Assembly: GCF_015291745.1 (NCBI RefSeq)
Contig: NZ_CP030059.1
Span: 6,785,501 to 6,849,500 of the forward strand
Source of the DNA: Bradyrhizobium sp. CCBAU 53351
Lineage (GTDB): Bacteria > Pseudomonadota > Alphaproteobacteria > Rhizobiales > Xanthobacteraceae
DNA: 64,000 bases
Direction of reading: 5' to 3'
The notes under the pieces were generated by a model. That model made no database searches. It worked only from the letters and a program-made list of their open reading frames with translations, and was not told where the DNA came from. The translations under genes and the position numbers were made by a program. Shown here piece after piece: positions 17,712 through 26,554 of the stretch; the stretch's first letter is position 1, and each line of letters starts with the position of its first letter.

Positions 17712-18239
17712 TCAGTTCTGGCACAGCGCGCTGGTCACGAAAGTATCGGTGCGGCAGTCGTCCGGCTTGCGTTGCCTACCCGGGATCAGGACCTTGGCCG
17801 AGCATTTCTCGGCGGAATCGGCATTCAGGCTCTTGCCTTCCTTGTAGCCCTTGCTCTGGCAGAGCTGGTCGGCGGCCTGCTTGCAGTCGGGCGCGCCGTT
17901 CGACGAGGCCGGACAGGCCACGCGCCCTGACACCATGGTCGAGGGCTTGGTGAGCCGTGACAGGTCGTTCATGGTTTCGCCGGGGCTTTTGATCGGCGGC
18001 AGGATCGAGGGCAGCTTGTCGAACAGCTTGCCCATTTCATTGATCAATCCGGGATTTTCCTCGCGGGCCGGCGGCGCCGGTGGAGCGGGCGTCGACGGTG
18101 GCGGCGCGGCCTGCGTTCCCTGCTGCTGGAGGCCGAGCGATTGCGGCCATCCGGTCCCGCCGGCACCGAGCAGGAGCAGCAGCGCTGCTGACATCAGCGT
18201 CCCGAGCCGCAGAGCCGGATTGCCGGATCGAACCATCAT
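17712..18239 (-). CDS. Exported Cys-containing hypothetical protein
   Basis: The protein has 175 residues with an N-terminal signal sequence (hydrophobic LMSAALLLLLGAGG). A Pro/Ala-rich linker follows at about residues 42-62. The C-terminal domain has six cysteines, in the contexts VACPASS, PDCKQ, QLCQSKG, EKCSAK, DDCRTD and ALCQN, probably three disulphides in the periplasm. The family is not recognised with certainty. It lies 36 bp upstream of the aspA start on the same strand. Confidence 0.7.
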   Translation of the reverse strand: MMVRSGNPALRLGTLMSAALLLLLGAGGTGWPQSLGLQQQGTQAAPPPSTPAPPAPPAREENPGLINEMGKLFDKLPSILPPIKSPGETMNDLSRLTKPSTMVSGRVACPASSNGAPDCKQAADQLCQSKGYKEGKSLNADSAEKCSAKVLIPGRQRKPDDCRTDTFVTSALCQN

Positions 18240-18287
18240 GCCGGCAACCGTAGCCGAAGCCGGCCCGGCGGCAAAGCCGCCAAGACG

Positions 18288-18869
18288 TTAGATCAGCTTG
18301 ATGGCGATGACGAAGCCGAGCACCAACGCCGCGGCGCCGACCGCCACCACGAGACCGAGATGCTTCTCGATCTTGACGCGTATCCAGTCGCCATAGCGAT
18401 TGAGCAGGATCGCGACGATGAAGAAGCGTCCGCCGCGTGCAATGACGGAGAACAGGACGAATAGAAGCAGGTTGTATCCGGCAAAGCCGGACGTGATGGT
18501 GACGAGCTTGTACGGGATCGGCGTCAGCCCCTTGAGCAGGATGATCAGCGCGCCCCATTCGGCATATTTGGCACGGAAGCCGTCGACCTGATCGCCGAGC
18601 CCGTAGAGCTGGATCAGCCAATGACCCAGCGAGTCGTAGAGCAGCGCGCCGATGGCGTAGCCGAGGATGCCGCCAAGCACCGAGGTCGCGGTGCAGACGG
18701 TCGCATAGAGCCATGCGCGCTGCGGGCGCGCCAGCGACATCGGGATCAGCATCACATCCGGGGGGACCGGAAAAAAGGAGCTTTCGGCGAAGGACACAAT
18801 GCCCATGATCCAGAGCGCGTAGGGCTTATGGGCGGCGTCGATGCACCAGTCGTAGATACGTTTCAGCAT
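18288..18869 (-). CDS. DedA/YqaA-family membrane protein
   Basis: The 193-residue integral membrane protein has the YqaA/DedA (VTT domain) pattern: an FAESSFFPVPPDVMLIPMSLARP re-entrant region near residues 25-47, GGILGYAIGALLYD, and KGLTPIPYKLVTITSGFAGYN near residue 115. About four to five hydrophobic segments are visible. Family members contribute to membrane homeostasis and possibly lipid scrambling or transport. The ATG at 18869 begins MLKRIYDWC; longer frames overlap the HisE gene and are unlikely. Confidence 0.88.
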   Translation of the reverse strand: MLKRIYDWCIDAAHKPYALWIMGIVSFAESSFFPVPPDVMLIPMSLARPQRAWLYATVCTATSVLGGILGYAIGALLYDSLGHWLIQLYGLGDQVDGFRAKYAEWGALIILLKGLTPIPYKLVTITSGFAGYNLLLFVLFSVIARGGRFFIVAILLNRYGDWIRVKIEKHLGLVVAVGAAALVLGFVIAIKLI

Positions 18870-18936
18870 GGCGCCGCGATGAAGCACCATGGGGCGGATT
18901 TGTCCATCGCGAGTTTTGTGACGATTTTGTCGCGCT

Positions 18937-19341
18937 TTAGTGGCGCTTGCGCGCGGCGCGCCCCTCGAGCGCGACAATTGGCCGCCTGGCAGCCACGCGC
19001 GGTGAGGCGACCTTGGGCAGCTTCATCGACGATTTCGGCAACTTCTCGGCGATGCCGAGCATGTCTTCCCGCCGCGTCATCTCGCGCCAGACGTCCTCGG
19101 GGCGCACGCCGGCCGAGGCCCAGAGCACGGTGAGATTGTACAGGAGGTCGGCGCTTTCCCGGATCACGGCGTCGGTGTCGCCATTGACCGCATCGATCAC
19201 GACCTCGATGGCCTCTTCGGCAAGCTTCTTTGCCATCTTCGAGGGCCCGCGCTGAAACAGCCGGGCCGTACGCGATGTTGCCGGATCAAGATCCCTGGCC
19301 GCGAGCACAGCCAGATATAGCCGCTCAAGCGAATCACTCAT
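18937..19341 (-). CDS. hisE2: Phosphoribosyl-ATP pyrophosphatase-like protein (second HisE)
   Basis: The 134-residue all-alpha NTP pyrophosphohydrolase has the HisE metal-binding pattern, with KLAEEAIEVVIDAV and ESADLLYNLTVLW supplying paired acidic residues. HisE normally hydrolyses phosphoribosyl-ATP in histidine biosynthesis. This copy stands alone, away from hisHAF genes, and carries an Arg/Lys-rich C-terminal tail of about 30 residues beyond the usual end. Bradyrhizobium genomes are known to carry a second HisE; whether this one serves histidine synthesis is unproven. The ATG at 19341 begins MSDSLERLYL. Confidence 0.82.
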   Translation of the reverse strand: MSDSLERLYLAVLAARDLDPATSRTARLFQRGPSKMAKKLAEEAIEVVIDAVNGDTDAVIRESADLLYNLTVLWASAGVRPEDVWREMTRREDMLGIAEKLPKSSMKLPKVASPRVAARRPIVALEGRAARKRH

Positions 19342-19402
19342 GGTACTCAAAACTACTCTAAACAAATGGCGAGCGTGTTAACGCGCGGGCATAAAAGCAG
19401 AA

Positions 19403-19435
19403 AACAGGCCGGCGCGGCAAGCGCGACGGCCTGTT
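19403..19435 (-). terminator. Rho-independent terminator
   Basis: AACAGGCCG and CGGCCTGTT pair as nine perfect base pairs with a 15-base loop. Read on the reverse strand the stem is followed by TTCTGCTTTTATG, a T-rich tail. It ends the transcript of the Gly/Tyr-rich protein and sits before the hisE2 start. Confidence 0.75.
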
Positions 19436-19457
19436 CGGGTCAAGTTCGGTAACCCGC

Positions 19458-19826
19458 TTAGTAGCAGGTTGAGAGGTTGCCCTGGCCGCCTTGCGCAGAC
19501 TGGTAGGGACCGCCGCAACGATGGAACGGGCGCGGGCCGATATAGGAATCGCCGCCGTAGTAGACCGGGCCGTCGTCATAGTAGACCGGACCGCCGCCAT
19601 AATAGGCCGGTGCGTCGTAAGCATAGGCGTCGCGGGTGGCGGCGATCGCAAGGCCGGTGCCGATGGCGCCGGCGATGGCCGCGCCGGCAAAGGCCGCGCC
19701 GCCTCCGCCATGCCAGTGGCGACCGCCGGCGTAGGAGGCAGTCGGGGCGACCGCGGTCAGCGCCAGCACCGCGGCAGTGGCGAGAACGGCCTTGCGGCCG
19801 GTAAACTTCGAAAAACGATCAAACAT
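19458..19826 (-). CDS. Exported Gly/Tyr-rich small protein
   Basis: The 122-residue protein has a signal peptide (core LATAAVLALTAVAPTASYA). The mature part has a Gly/Ala segment (WHGGGGAAFAGAAIAGAIG) and then Tyr/Gly/Pro repeats such as YYGGGPVYYDDGPVYYGG, with two Cys near the end. It resembles small envelope or surface proteins common in Bradyrhizobium, function unknown. AAGGAGGG lies 8 bp before the ATG at 19826. A candidate EcfG-type promoter lies 59-83 bp upstream of the start, suggesting stress control. Confidence 0.8.
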   Translation of the reverse strand: MFDRFSKFTGRKAVLATAAVLALTAVAPTASYAGGRHWHGGGGAAFAGAAIAGAIGTGLAIAATRDAYAYDAPAYYGGGPVYYDDGPVYYGGDSYIGPRPFHRCGGPYQSAQGGQGNLSTCY

Positions 19827-19884
19827 GTCCTGGACCCTCCTTGGGACCTCGAATGGTGCCTGCAGACAAGGCTCATGTCTTTCA

Positions 19885-19909
19885 AACACGCACCTCCATG
19901 TTGGGTTCC
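19885..19909 (-). promoter_or_regulatory. Candidate EcfG-type promoter
   Basis: On the reverse strand GGAAC (19909-19905) is followed after exactly 16 bases by TGTT (19888-19885). The known consensus of the alphaproteobacterial general stress sigma factor EcfG is GGAAC-N16/17-CGTT, so only one -10 base differs. It lies about 59 bp before the Gly/Tyr-rich protein start. Confidence 0.45.
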
Positions 19910-19933
19910 CCAACCCCAACACAAGCTGAACGG

Positions 19934-19956
19934 GGTTGCGTAATCGTGACGCAACC
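19934..19956. promoter_or_regulatory. Perfect palindrome in a divergent promoter region
   Basis: GGTTGCGT and ACGCAACC are perfect 8-base inverted repeats separated by 7 bases. The site lies between the reverse-strand Gly/Tyr-rich protein gene and the forward-strand substrate-binding protein gene. Its size and symmetry fit an operator for a dimeric regulator; no regulator is identified. Confidence 0.4.
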
Positions 19957-20052
19957 GCCGCTCATCCTCCGTTCATGTTGGCGCGCGCACGGTGTCGCTG
20001 GCCGGCGCTGCAAGCGTCACGAAACCACAACAATGCGGGGCCGGCGCAACTG

Positions 20053-21105
20053 ATGTCGGAATTTCGGACGATCGCGCTTCGTTGCCTGCTGGCCCTCTCG
20101 ATCTCGCTTGCGACACTGATCACACGCGGTGTCAGCGCGGCCGAGACGCCTGCGCCGTCGTCCGTTGCGATTCACTTCACCTTCGACCGTCCGTTCGACG
20201 CGAGCATGGCGCCGTTCTTCCTTGCGGCGAAGGACGGCAGGTTCGGCGCCGAGCGTCTCAACGTGTCCTTTGGCAGCGCGAGCGGATCGCCGGAAGCGCT
20301 CGCGCGCGTCGCCAAAGGCGAGAGCGAGCTTGCGCTCGTCGACATCAACGAGCTGATCCGGTATCGCGACAAGGAGGACGCCGCGCCGGTCAAGGCGGTG
20401 TTCGTGCTGTTCAATCGCGCGCCCTACGCGATCGTGGCGCGCAGCAGCCGGGGCATCCATGTGTTACCGGATCTCGACGGCAAGACCGTCGGCGTTGCCG
20501 ACGGCGATCTGTCGATGCGGCTGTGGCCGGCGCTGGCGCAGCACAACGGCATCAAGTCATCGCGCGTCAAATTCCACAAGATCAGCGCGGCGGTGCGCGA
20601 GCCGATCCTGTCCGCGGGACAGGTCGATGCCGTCGCGGGCTTCAGCTATCTGTCGGCGGTGAACCTGCGCGATCGCGGCGTGCCCGGAGCCGATCTCGTC
20701 GTGCTGCGTTATGCCGATTATGGCTGCGAGGCCTATGGCTTCGCCGTGGTGGTCAATGCCGCCTTCGCCGCAGCAAAGCCGGATGCCGTGAAGGGCTTCA
20801 TTCGCGCCTTGATCGCCGGCGTCGCCGCGACCGTCAAGGAGCCGGCGCGTGCGGCGGACGAGGCCGCGAGCCGCATCGACGACGGCGACCGCGCCCTGGA
20901 GCTGGAGCGCCTGCGCGCCGTCCTCGCCGACAACATCCTGACCGACGAAGTCAAGCGCAACGGTCTCGGCGGTATCGAGCCAGTGCGCCTGGAGCGCTCG
21001 ATCGACCAGATCGCGCAGGACTTCAAATTCCGCAAGCGGCCAACTGCAGCCGACATCTTCGACGCCCAATTCCTGCCGCCGGTCGCGGGGCGGTTGATCA
21101 ATTGA
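20053..21105 (+). CDS. ABC-type substrate-binding protein (NitT/TauT, NMT1-like)
   Basis: The 350-residue protein has a signal peptide (LLALSISLATLITRGVSAA). The periplasmic binding fold resembles the SsuA/TauA/THI5 group: an FDASMAPFFLAAKDGRFGAERL strand-helix at the N terminus, GSPEALARVAKGESELALVDINEL, and KTVGVADGDLSMRLWPALAQHNGI. It should bind a small ligand for an ABC importer, but no permease or ATPase of that type is adjacent. The ATG at 20053 has only a weak ribosome site. It lies 85 bp upstream of ndvA on the same strand. Confidence 0.8.
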   Translation: MSEFRTIALRCLLALSISLATLITRGVSAAETPAPSSVAIHFTFDRPFDASMAPFFLAAKDGRFGAERLNVSFGSASGSPEALARVAKGESELALVDINELIRYRDKEDAAPVKAVFVLFNRAPYAIVARSSRGIHVLPDLDGKTVGVADGDLSMRLWPALAQHNGIKSSRVKFHKISAAVREPILSAGQVDAVAGFSYLSAVNLRDRGVPGADLVVLRYADYGCEAYGFAVVVNAAFAAAKPDAVKGFIRALIAGVAATVKEPARAADEAASRIDDGDRALELERLRAVLADNILTDEVKRNGLGGIEPVRLERSIDQIAQDFKFRKRPTAADIFDAQFLPPVAGRLIN

Positions 21106-21190
21106 GCAAAGCCGCCAGCTTTCGCTATATCTCGCGCGCGATCCCTGCTTAGAATAAGGGCTCCGTCATCCGCTCGAGTCTGTCGTCCGC

Positions 21191-22987
21191 ATGTCCATCC
21201 TCCGTCTCTATACCCGCGTTCTCGAGCTGCTCGGCAGGGAGGCGCGGCTGGGCTGGCTGCTCGCGGTCGCCAATCTTCTGCTGGCGGGTTCGCAATTCGC
21301 CGAACCCGTGCTGTTCGGCCGGATCGTCGACGTGCTCTCCGGCAAGACGGTGGCCGGCTCGAACTCGGCCTGGCCGTTCCTGGTCGCCTGGGTCGCATTC
21401 GGGCTCTTCACCATCCTGTGCAGTGCGCTCGTGGCTCTGCAGGCCGACCGGCTCTCGCATCGCCAGCGCCAGGCGGTGCTGACCGACTATTTCGAGCACA
21501 TCCTGCAACTGCCGCTGACCTTCCACTCCGGCACCCATTCGGGCCGTCTGATGAAAGTGATGCTCAACGGCACCGACGCCCTGTGGCGACTGTGGCTCGG
21601 CTTCTTCCGCGAGCACTTTGCCGCGATCCTTTCGGTCGTGGTGCTGCTGCCGCTGTCGCTCTACCTGAACTGGCGGCTCGCGATCCTGCTGTTCGTGCTC
21701 TGCATCGTCTTCACCGCCCTGACCACCTTCGTGGTGCGCAAGACCTTCGGCATGCAGATGGAGGTCGAGGAGCATTACAGCGAGCTCTCCGCGCGCGCCT
21801 CGGATGCGCTCGGCAACGTCGCGCTGGTACAGAGCTTCGTCCGCGTCGAATCCGAGGTGAAGGGGCTGCGCTCCGTCGCCGACCAATTGCTCGAAGCCCA
21901 GATGCCGGTGCTGTCGTGGTGGGCGCTCGTCACCGTCATCACGCGCGCCTCCACCACCATCACGGTGCTGGCGATCTTCACGCTCGGCATCGCCCTGCAC
22001 GACCAGGGCCTCACCTCGGTCGGCGAGATCGTGATGTTCGTGAGCTTCGCCACGCTCCTGATCCAGAAGCTGGAGCAGGTCGTGAGCTTCATCAACAACG
22101 TGTTCATGGAAGCGCCGCGCCTGCGCGAGTTCTTCAATGTGCTCGACGCCGTGCCCGCGGTGCACGATCGTCACGACGCGATCGATGCCGGCAGGCTGTC
22201 CGGCCTCGTCGAGTTCAACGACGTCACCTTCTCCTATGACGGCAAGCGGCCGGCGATCGAGGATCTCACCTTCACCGCGCTGCCCGGCCAGACCATCGCG
22301 CTGGTCGGCCCGACCGGCGCCGGCAAATCGACCGCGATTGCCCTGCTGCATCGCGCCTTCGATCCGCAGTCCGGCTTCATCAAGATCGACGGCATGGACG
22401 TGCGCGGCGTGACGCTGACCTCGCTGCGGCGGAACATCGGCGTCGTGTTCCAGGAAGCGCTGCTGTTCAACCGCTCGATCGCGGAGAATTTGCGCGTCGG
22501 CAAGCCGGATGCGACCGAGGCCGAGATGCGCAAGGCGGCCGAGCGCGCGCAGGCGCTCGAATTCATCGAGCGCAGCGGCGGTTTCGAGACCAATGCCGGC
22601 GAGCGTGGCCGCATGCTGTCCGGCGGCGAGCGGCAACGCCTGTCGATCGCCCGCGCGCTGCTGAAGGATCCGCCGATCCTGATCCTGGACGAGGCGACAA
22701 GCGCGCTCGACGCCGTCACCGAGGCCAAGGTGAATGCCGCTCTCGACGAAGTGATGAAGGGACGCACCACCTTCGTGATCGCCCATCGCCTCTCCACCAT
22801 CCGCAACGCCACCCGGATCCTGGTGTTCGAGAATGGCCGCGTGATCGAAAGCGGAACTTTCGATGAACTCGTGGCCAAAGGCGGCCATTTTGCCGAGCTC
22901 GCCAGGGCCCAGTTCATGGTCCATGAAACCGCACGGGCCAGCGTGACGGCCTCTGAGGCTGCCGCGACGGCAGCCAAATCCCCGTAG
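21191..22987 (+). CDS. ndvA: Cyclic beta-1,2-glucan exporter, ABC ATP-binding/permease
   Basis: The 598-residue fused exporter half-transporter has an N-terminal six-helix ABC membrane domain ([19 protein letters not shown] is typical of NdvA/ChvA). Its C-terminal ATPase has Walker [10 protein letters not shown], signature LSGGERQR, Walker [10 protein letters not shown] and the H-loop IAHRLST. NdvA exports cyclic beta-glucans to the periplasm, where they act in osmotic adaptation and legume nodule invasion. Length and sequence agree with rhizobial NdvA over the whole protein. The partner synthase NdvB is not in this window. Confidence 0.93.
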   Translation: MSILRLYTRVLELLGREARLGWLLAVANLLLAGSQFAEPVLFGRIVDVLSGKTVAGSNSAWPFLVAWVAFGLFTILCSALVALQADRLSHRQRQAVLTDYFEHILQLPLTFHSGTHSGRLMKVMLNGTDALWRLWLGFFREHFAAILSVVVLLPLSLYLNWRLAILLFVLCIVFTALTTFVVRKTFGMQMEVEEHYSELSARASDALGNVALVQSFVRVESEVKGLRSVADQLLEAQMPVLSWWALVTVITRASTTITVLAIFTLGIALHDQGLTSVGEIVMFVSFATLLIQKLEQVVSFINNVFMEAPRLREFFNVLDAVPAVHDRHDAIDAGRLSGLVEFNDVTFSYDGKRPAIEDLTFTALPGQTIALVGPTGAGKSTAIALLHRAFDPQSGFIKIDGMDVRGVTLTSLRRNIGVVFQEALLFNRSIAENLRVGKPDATEAEMRKAAERAQALEFIERSGGFETNAGERGRMLSGGERQRLSIARALLKDPPILILDEATSALDAVTEAKVNAALDEVMKGRTTFVIAHRLSTIRNATRILVFENGRVIESGTFDELVAKGGHFAELARAQFMVHETARASVTASEAAATAAKSP

Positions 22988-23175
22988 CAAGTCCCGACAG
23001 CACCGTCGAAATTCGGCCTATTTCATTGCGGAATACCGCACCCGGCCCCCTATTCTCGACGCATCAGCCGGTATAGGTTTGCGGCGCCGCAAGCGGCGGC
23101 GCTGGATTTCAGAACCGACAATCAGATCACGAGAGCCGCCTGGAACAGCGGGTCTCCAAGGACCGGAATCGGATA

Positions 23176-24669
23176 GTGCACGCCCTACGCCCGCTGCTTC
23201 GCAAATCCTTGTTCAACCTGTTTGCTGCGAGCCTCGCCTGTGCCGCGCTGCTTGCGCCGCGCGCTGCGAGCGCCGAAGCGCTGCTGCTGATCGAGGCCGA
23301 CAGCGGCAAGGTGCTGCAGGCGGATAACGCGACCATTCCCTGGTATCCGGCCTCCGTCACCAAGATCATGACCGCCTATGTGACGCTGAAGGCGGTCAAG
23401 GACGGCAGACTGACGCTCGACACGCTGCTCACGGTATCTCCGACGGCGGCCTCGCAATCGCCCTCGAAGATGGGGTTCCGTCCGGGAACGCAGCTCACCG
23501 TCGACAACGCGCTGAAGATGATGATGGTCAAGTCGGCGAACGACATGGCCGTGGTGCTCGCCGAAGGCGTCGGCGGTTCGATCGACGGCTTCTCCGCGAT
23601 GATGAACGACACCGCGAAGAAGCTCGGCATGACGCAGACCAGCTACGTCAATCCGAACGGCCTGCCCGCCGATGGCCAGATCACGTCGGCGCGCGACCTC
23701 GGCATCCTCGCGCGCTCGTTCCTGCGCGACCTGCCGGAGTACGAATATTTCGTGCACATCCCGGCGATCCGCTTCGGCAAGCGCGTGACCGGTAATTTCA
23801 ACAAGCTGATCGGCCGCTATCCCGGCGCCGACGGCTTCAAGACCGGCTTCATCTGCGCCTCCGGCTACAATCTCGTGGCCTCGGCGACGCGCAACGGCCG
23901 CCGGCTGATCGCGGTAGTGCTGGGCGCCAATTCCGGCACCGCGCGCGCGGTGAAGGCGGCGCAGCTGCTGGAACGCGGCTTCGCTCAGGACAATCTCACC
24001 TGGCTGCGCCCCTCGCTCGGCACGGTCGACAACCTCGTGCCGGTCGACGCCTCGCCGCCGAACCTGCGCGACGAGATGTGCGGCGGCCATCGCAAGCGGC
24101 CGGCCAGCGACGACGACGATACGCTGATCGCCGCCAATGGCGGCACGTCAGGATCGGCCTCGGCCACCGGCGGCGAAGCCCAGGTGACCTTCTTCACCGC
24201 CGGTCTCCAGCCCCCCCTGATGAAAGCCTCCGAACTGATGGCCTCGGCGCCGGCGGCGACCGAGCCCGTGCTGGTCTATACCGGCCCGACCCGCACCGGC
24301 ACCGCCCTGATCGCGGCAGTCGCGGCCGATGCCGATCAGCAGGCCGCGTCCAAGCCGCGTGGCAAGAAGTCGCGCGTCGCCAAGAAGCCTGATGCGGCCG
24401 ACAAGCCGAAAGACGGCGGCAAGGACGCGAACACCAGGACGGCAGCGGTAAAGCCGGATGCCAAGCCGGCCGGAGCCAAGAACAACGGCAAGAGCGACTC
24501 CAAGAGCGACTCCAAGACTGCAGCGAAGCCGGCACCGCCCAAGCATGCGGCCGCCAAGCATGACGCGGCGGCAAAACCCGCCGAGAAGCCTGCAGCGGGC
24601 GGCGATCCGAAGCCGGCCAAGCCGAAGGCCGCGACTAAGCCCGCGACCAAGCCCGCCAACAACAGTTAA
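23176..24669 (+). CDS. D-alanyl-D-alanine carboxypeptidase (class C low-mass PBP) with Lys/Ala-rich tail
   Basis: The 497-residue protein starts at GTG and has a signal peptide ending near ASA. The S11 peptidase motifs are complete: SVTK at residues 60-63, SAN at 120-122 and KTG at 222-224. It should trim the terminal D-Ala from peptidoglycan stem peptides in the periplasm. After about residue 330 the sequence becomes a low-complexity Lys/Ala/Pro tail of some 150 residues, histone-H1-like and with an SDSKSDSK repeat. The usual membrane-binding amphipathic helix is not obvious, so the tail may anchor it to anionic envelope polymers. Confidence 0.9.
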   Translation: MHALRPLLRKSLFNLFAASLACAALLAPRAASAEALLLIEADSGKVLQADNATIPWYPASVTKIMTAYVTLKAVKDGRLTLDTLLTVSPTAASQSPSKMGFRPGTQLTVDNALKMMMVKSANDMAVVLAEGVGGSIDGFSAMMNDTAKKLGMTQTSYVNPNGLPADGQITSARDLGILARSFLRDLPEYEYFVHIPAIRFGKRVTGNFNKLIGRYPGADGFKTGFICASGYNLVASATRNGRRLIAVVLGANSGTARAVKAAQLLERGFAQDNLTWLRPSLGTVDNLVPVDASPPNLRDEMCGGHRKRPASDDDDTLIAANGGTSGSASATGGEAQVTFFTAGLQPPLMKASELMASAPAATEPVLVYTGPTRTGTALIAAVAADADQQAASKPRGKKSRVAKKPDAADKPKDGGKDANTRTAAVKPDAKPAGAKNNGKSDSKSDSKTAAKPAPPKHAAAKHDAAAKPAEKPAAGGDPKPAKPKAATKPATKPANNS

Positions 24670-24675
24670 CCGCGC

Positions 24676-24694
24676 GGGCCGGCCGATCCGGCCC
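24676..24694 (+). terminator. Hairpin after the carboxypeptidase gene
   Basis: GGGCCGG pairs with CCGGCCC around a 5-base loop, seven bases after the stop codon. It is GC-rich and lacks a T-run, so it may be a weak terminator or mRNA 3' end structure. Confidence 0.4.
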
Positions 24695-24856
24695 GGCTTC
24701 GCACCTGCGGCAGCACTTCGCGCGGATTCCAGTAGCCACTCCCCAACCTTTGCCCTAAGCGTCGACCGCTTGCCACCCGTTCCGGCAGGCTCGATACTGG
24801 CGGCAATGAGGCAAGCCCGAGACACAACGGGCTCAGGTCAATGAGGGGAGTTTTCC

Positions 24857-26542
24857 ATGGAGCGCATCTGGCTCAAGCAATATCCGCCCGGCGTGCCTGC
24901 CGATATCGAGCCGACCCAGTACGCATCGCTGGTCGACCTGTTGGAGGAGAGCTTCACCAAGTTCGCCGACCGCAAGGCGTTCATCTGCATGGACAAGTCG
25001 GTCAGCTACCGCGACCTCGACCAGATGTCGGTCGCGCTGGCTGCCTATTTGCAGGGCCGCGGGCTGCAGCGCGGCGCCCGCGTCGCCATCATGATGCCGA
25101 ACGTGCTGCAATATCCGGTGGCGACCGCGGCCGTGCTGCGCGCCGGCTTCGCGGTGGTCAACGTCAATCCGCTCTACACGCCACGTGAGCTCGAGCACCA
25201 GCTCAAGGATTCCGGCGCCGAAGCCATCATCGTGCTGGAGAACTTCGCCCACACCGTCGAGCAGGTGATCGCGAAGACCGCGGTGAAGCATGTCATCGTC
25301 GCCAGCATGGGCGACCTGCTCGGCTTCAAGGGCGTGATCGTCAATCTCGTCGTCCGCCGCGTCAAGAAGATGGTACCGGCATGGTCGCTGCCGGGCTCGG
25401 TCTCCTTCAACGACGCGCTGTCCGCGGGACGCGGCATGACGTTCAACAAGCCGAAGCTCTCGCCCGGCGACGTCGCCTTCCTGCAATATACCGGCGGCAC
25501 CACCGGCGTCTCCAAGGGCGCCACTTTGCTCCACCGCAACATCGTCGCAAACGTCCTGCAGAACGACGCCTGGCTGCAGCCGGCGATGGCCGCGCCGCCG
25601 CATGTCGATCAGCTCATGATCGTCTGCGCGCTGCCGCTCTATCACATCTTCGCGCTGACGGCCTGCTACCTGCTCGCGGTGCGCGCCGGCGGCTGCAATC
25701 TCCTGATCCCCAACCCGCGCGACATCGCGGGCTTCGTCAAGGAGCTGGCGAAATACCAGGTCAACAGCTTCCCGGCCGTCAACACGCTCTACAACGGCTT
25801 GATGCACCATCCCGACTTCAAGAAGCTCGACTTCTCCAAGCTGAAGATCTCCAACGGCGGCGGCATGGCGGTGCAGCGTCCCGTGGCCGATCAATGGAAG
25901 GCGATCACCGGCTGCTTCATTGCCGAAGGCTATGGCCTGTCGGAGACCTCGCCGACGCTGACCTGCAATCCGGCGACCGCGACCGAGTTTACGGGGACGA
26001 TCGGCATCCCCGTGCCGTCGACCTACATCTCGATCCGCGACGACGACGGCAACGAGGTGCCGCTCGGGCAGCCCGGCGAGATCTGTGCCAAGGGTCCGCA
26101 AGTGATGTCGGGCTACTGGAACAGGCCGGAGGAGACCGCCAAGGTGATGACCGCGGACGGATTTTTCCGCACCGGCGACATCGGCGTGATGGACGAGAAG
26201 GGCTACACCAAGATCGTCGACCGCAAGAAGGACATGATCCTGGTCTCGGGCTTCAACGTCTATCCGAACGAGATCGAGGAAGTGATCGCGAGCCATCCGG
26301 GCGTGCTCGAATGCGCCGTGATCGGCATCCCCGATTCCAAGTCGGGCGAAGCGGTGAAGGCTTTCGTGGTGAAGAAGGATCAAAACCTCACCGCCGAGGC
26401 CGTGATCAAATTCTGTCACGAGCAGCTCACCGGCTACAAGGTGCCCAAGCACATCGAGTTCCGCAACGACCTGCCCAAGACCAATGTCGGCAAGATCCTG
26501 CGCCGGCAGCTGCGCGACGAGAAGAAGGCCGAGGCGGCATAA
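24857..26542 (+). CDS. fadD: Long-chain-fatty-acid CoA ligase
   Basis: The 561-residue protein is FadD-like throughout. It starts MERIWLKQYPPGVPADI, has the P-loop YTGGTTGVSKG at 211-221, the GYGLSETSPTLTCNP segment and the fatty acyl-CoA synthetase signature around GFFRTGDIGVMDEKGYTKIVDRKKDMI, and ends with the NVGKILRR catalytic-lysine region. It activates long-chain fatty acids for beta-oxidation and lipid synthesis at the inner face of the membrane. GAGGGGAG precedes the ATG. The next gene (DUF924) starts 12 bp after its stop, suggesting one transcript. Confidence 0.93.
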   Translation: MERIWLKQYPPGVPADIEPTQYASLVDLLEESFTKFADRKAFICMDKSVSYRDLDQMSVALAAYLQGRGLQRGARVAIMMPNVLQYPVATAAVLRAGFAVVNVNPLYTPRELEHQLKDSGAEAIIVLENFAHTVEQVIAKTAVKHVIVASMGDLLGFKGVIVNLVVRRVKKMVPAWSLPGSVSFNDALSAGRGMTFNKPKLSPGDVAFLQYTGGTTGVSKGATLLHRNIVANVLQNDAWLQPAMAAPPHVDQLMIVCALPLYHIFALTACYLLAVRAGGCNLLIPNPRDIAGFVKELAKYQVNSFPAVNTLYNGLMHHPDFKKLDFSKLKISNGGGMAVQRPVADQWKAITGCFIAEGYGLSETSPTLTCNPATATEFTGTIGIPVPSTYISIRDDDGNEVPLGQPGEICAKGPQVMSGYWNRPEETAKVMTADGFFRTGDIGVMDEKGYTKIVDRKKDMILVSGFNVYPNEIEEVIASHPGVLECAVIGIPDSKSGEAVKAFVVKKDQNLTAEAVIKFCHEQLTGYKVPKHIEFRNDLPKTNVGKILRRQLRDEKKAEAA

Positions 26543-26554
26543 GCCGCACCGCTG

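Noticed and set aside
15024..17930. 968-codon forward open frame
   Set aside because: It runs antisense through the nitronate monooxygenase and aspA genes, both intact and recognisable on the reverse strand.
21149..22990. 613-codon reverse open frame
   Set aside because: It is opposite to ndvA, whose ABC motifs are complete.
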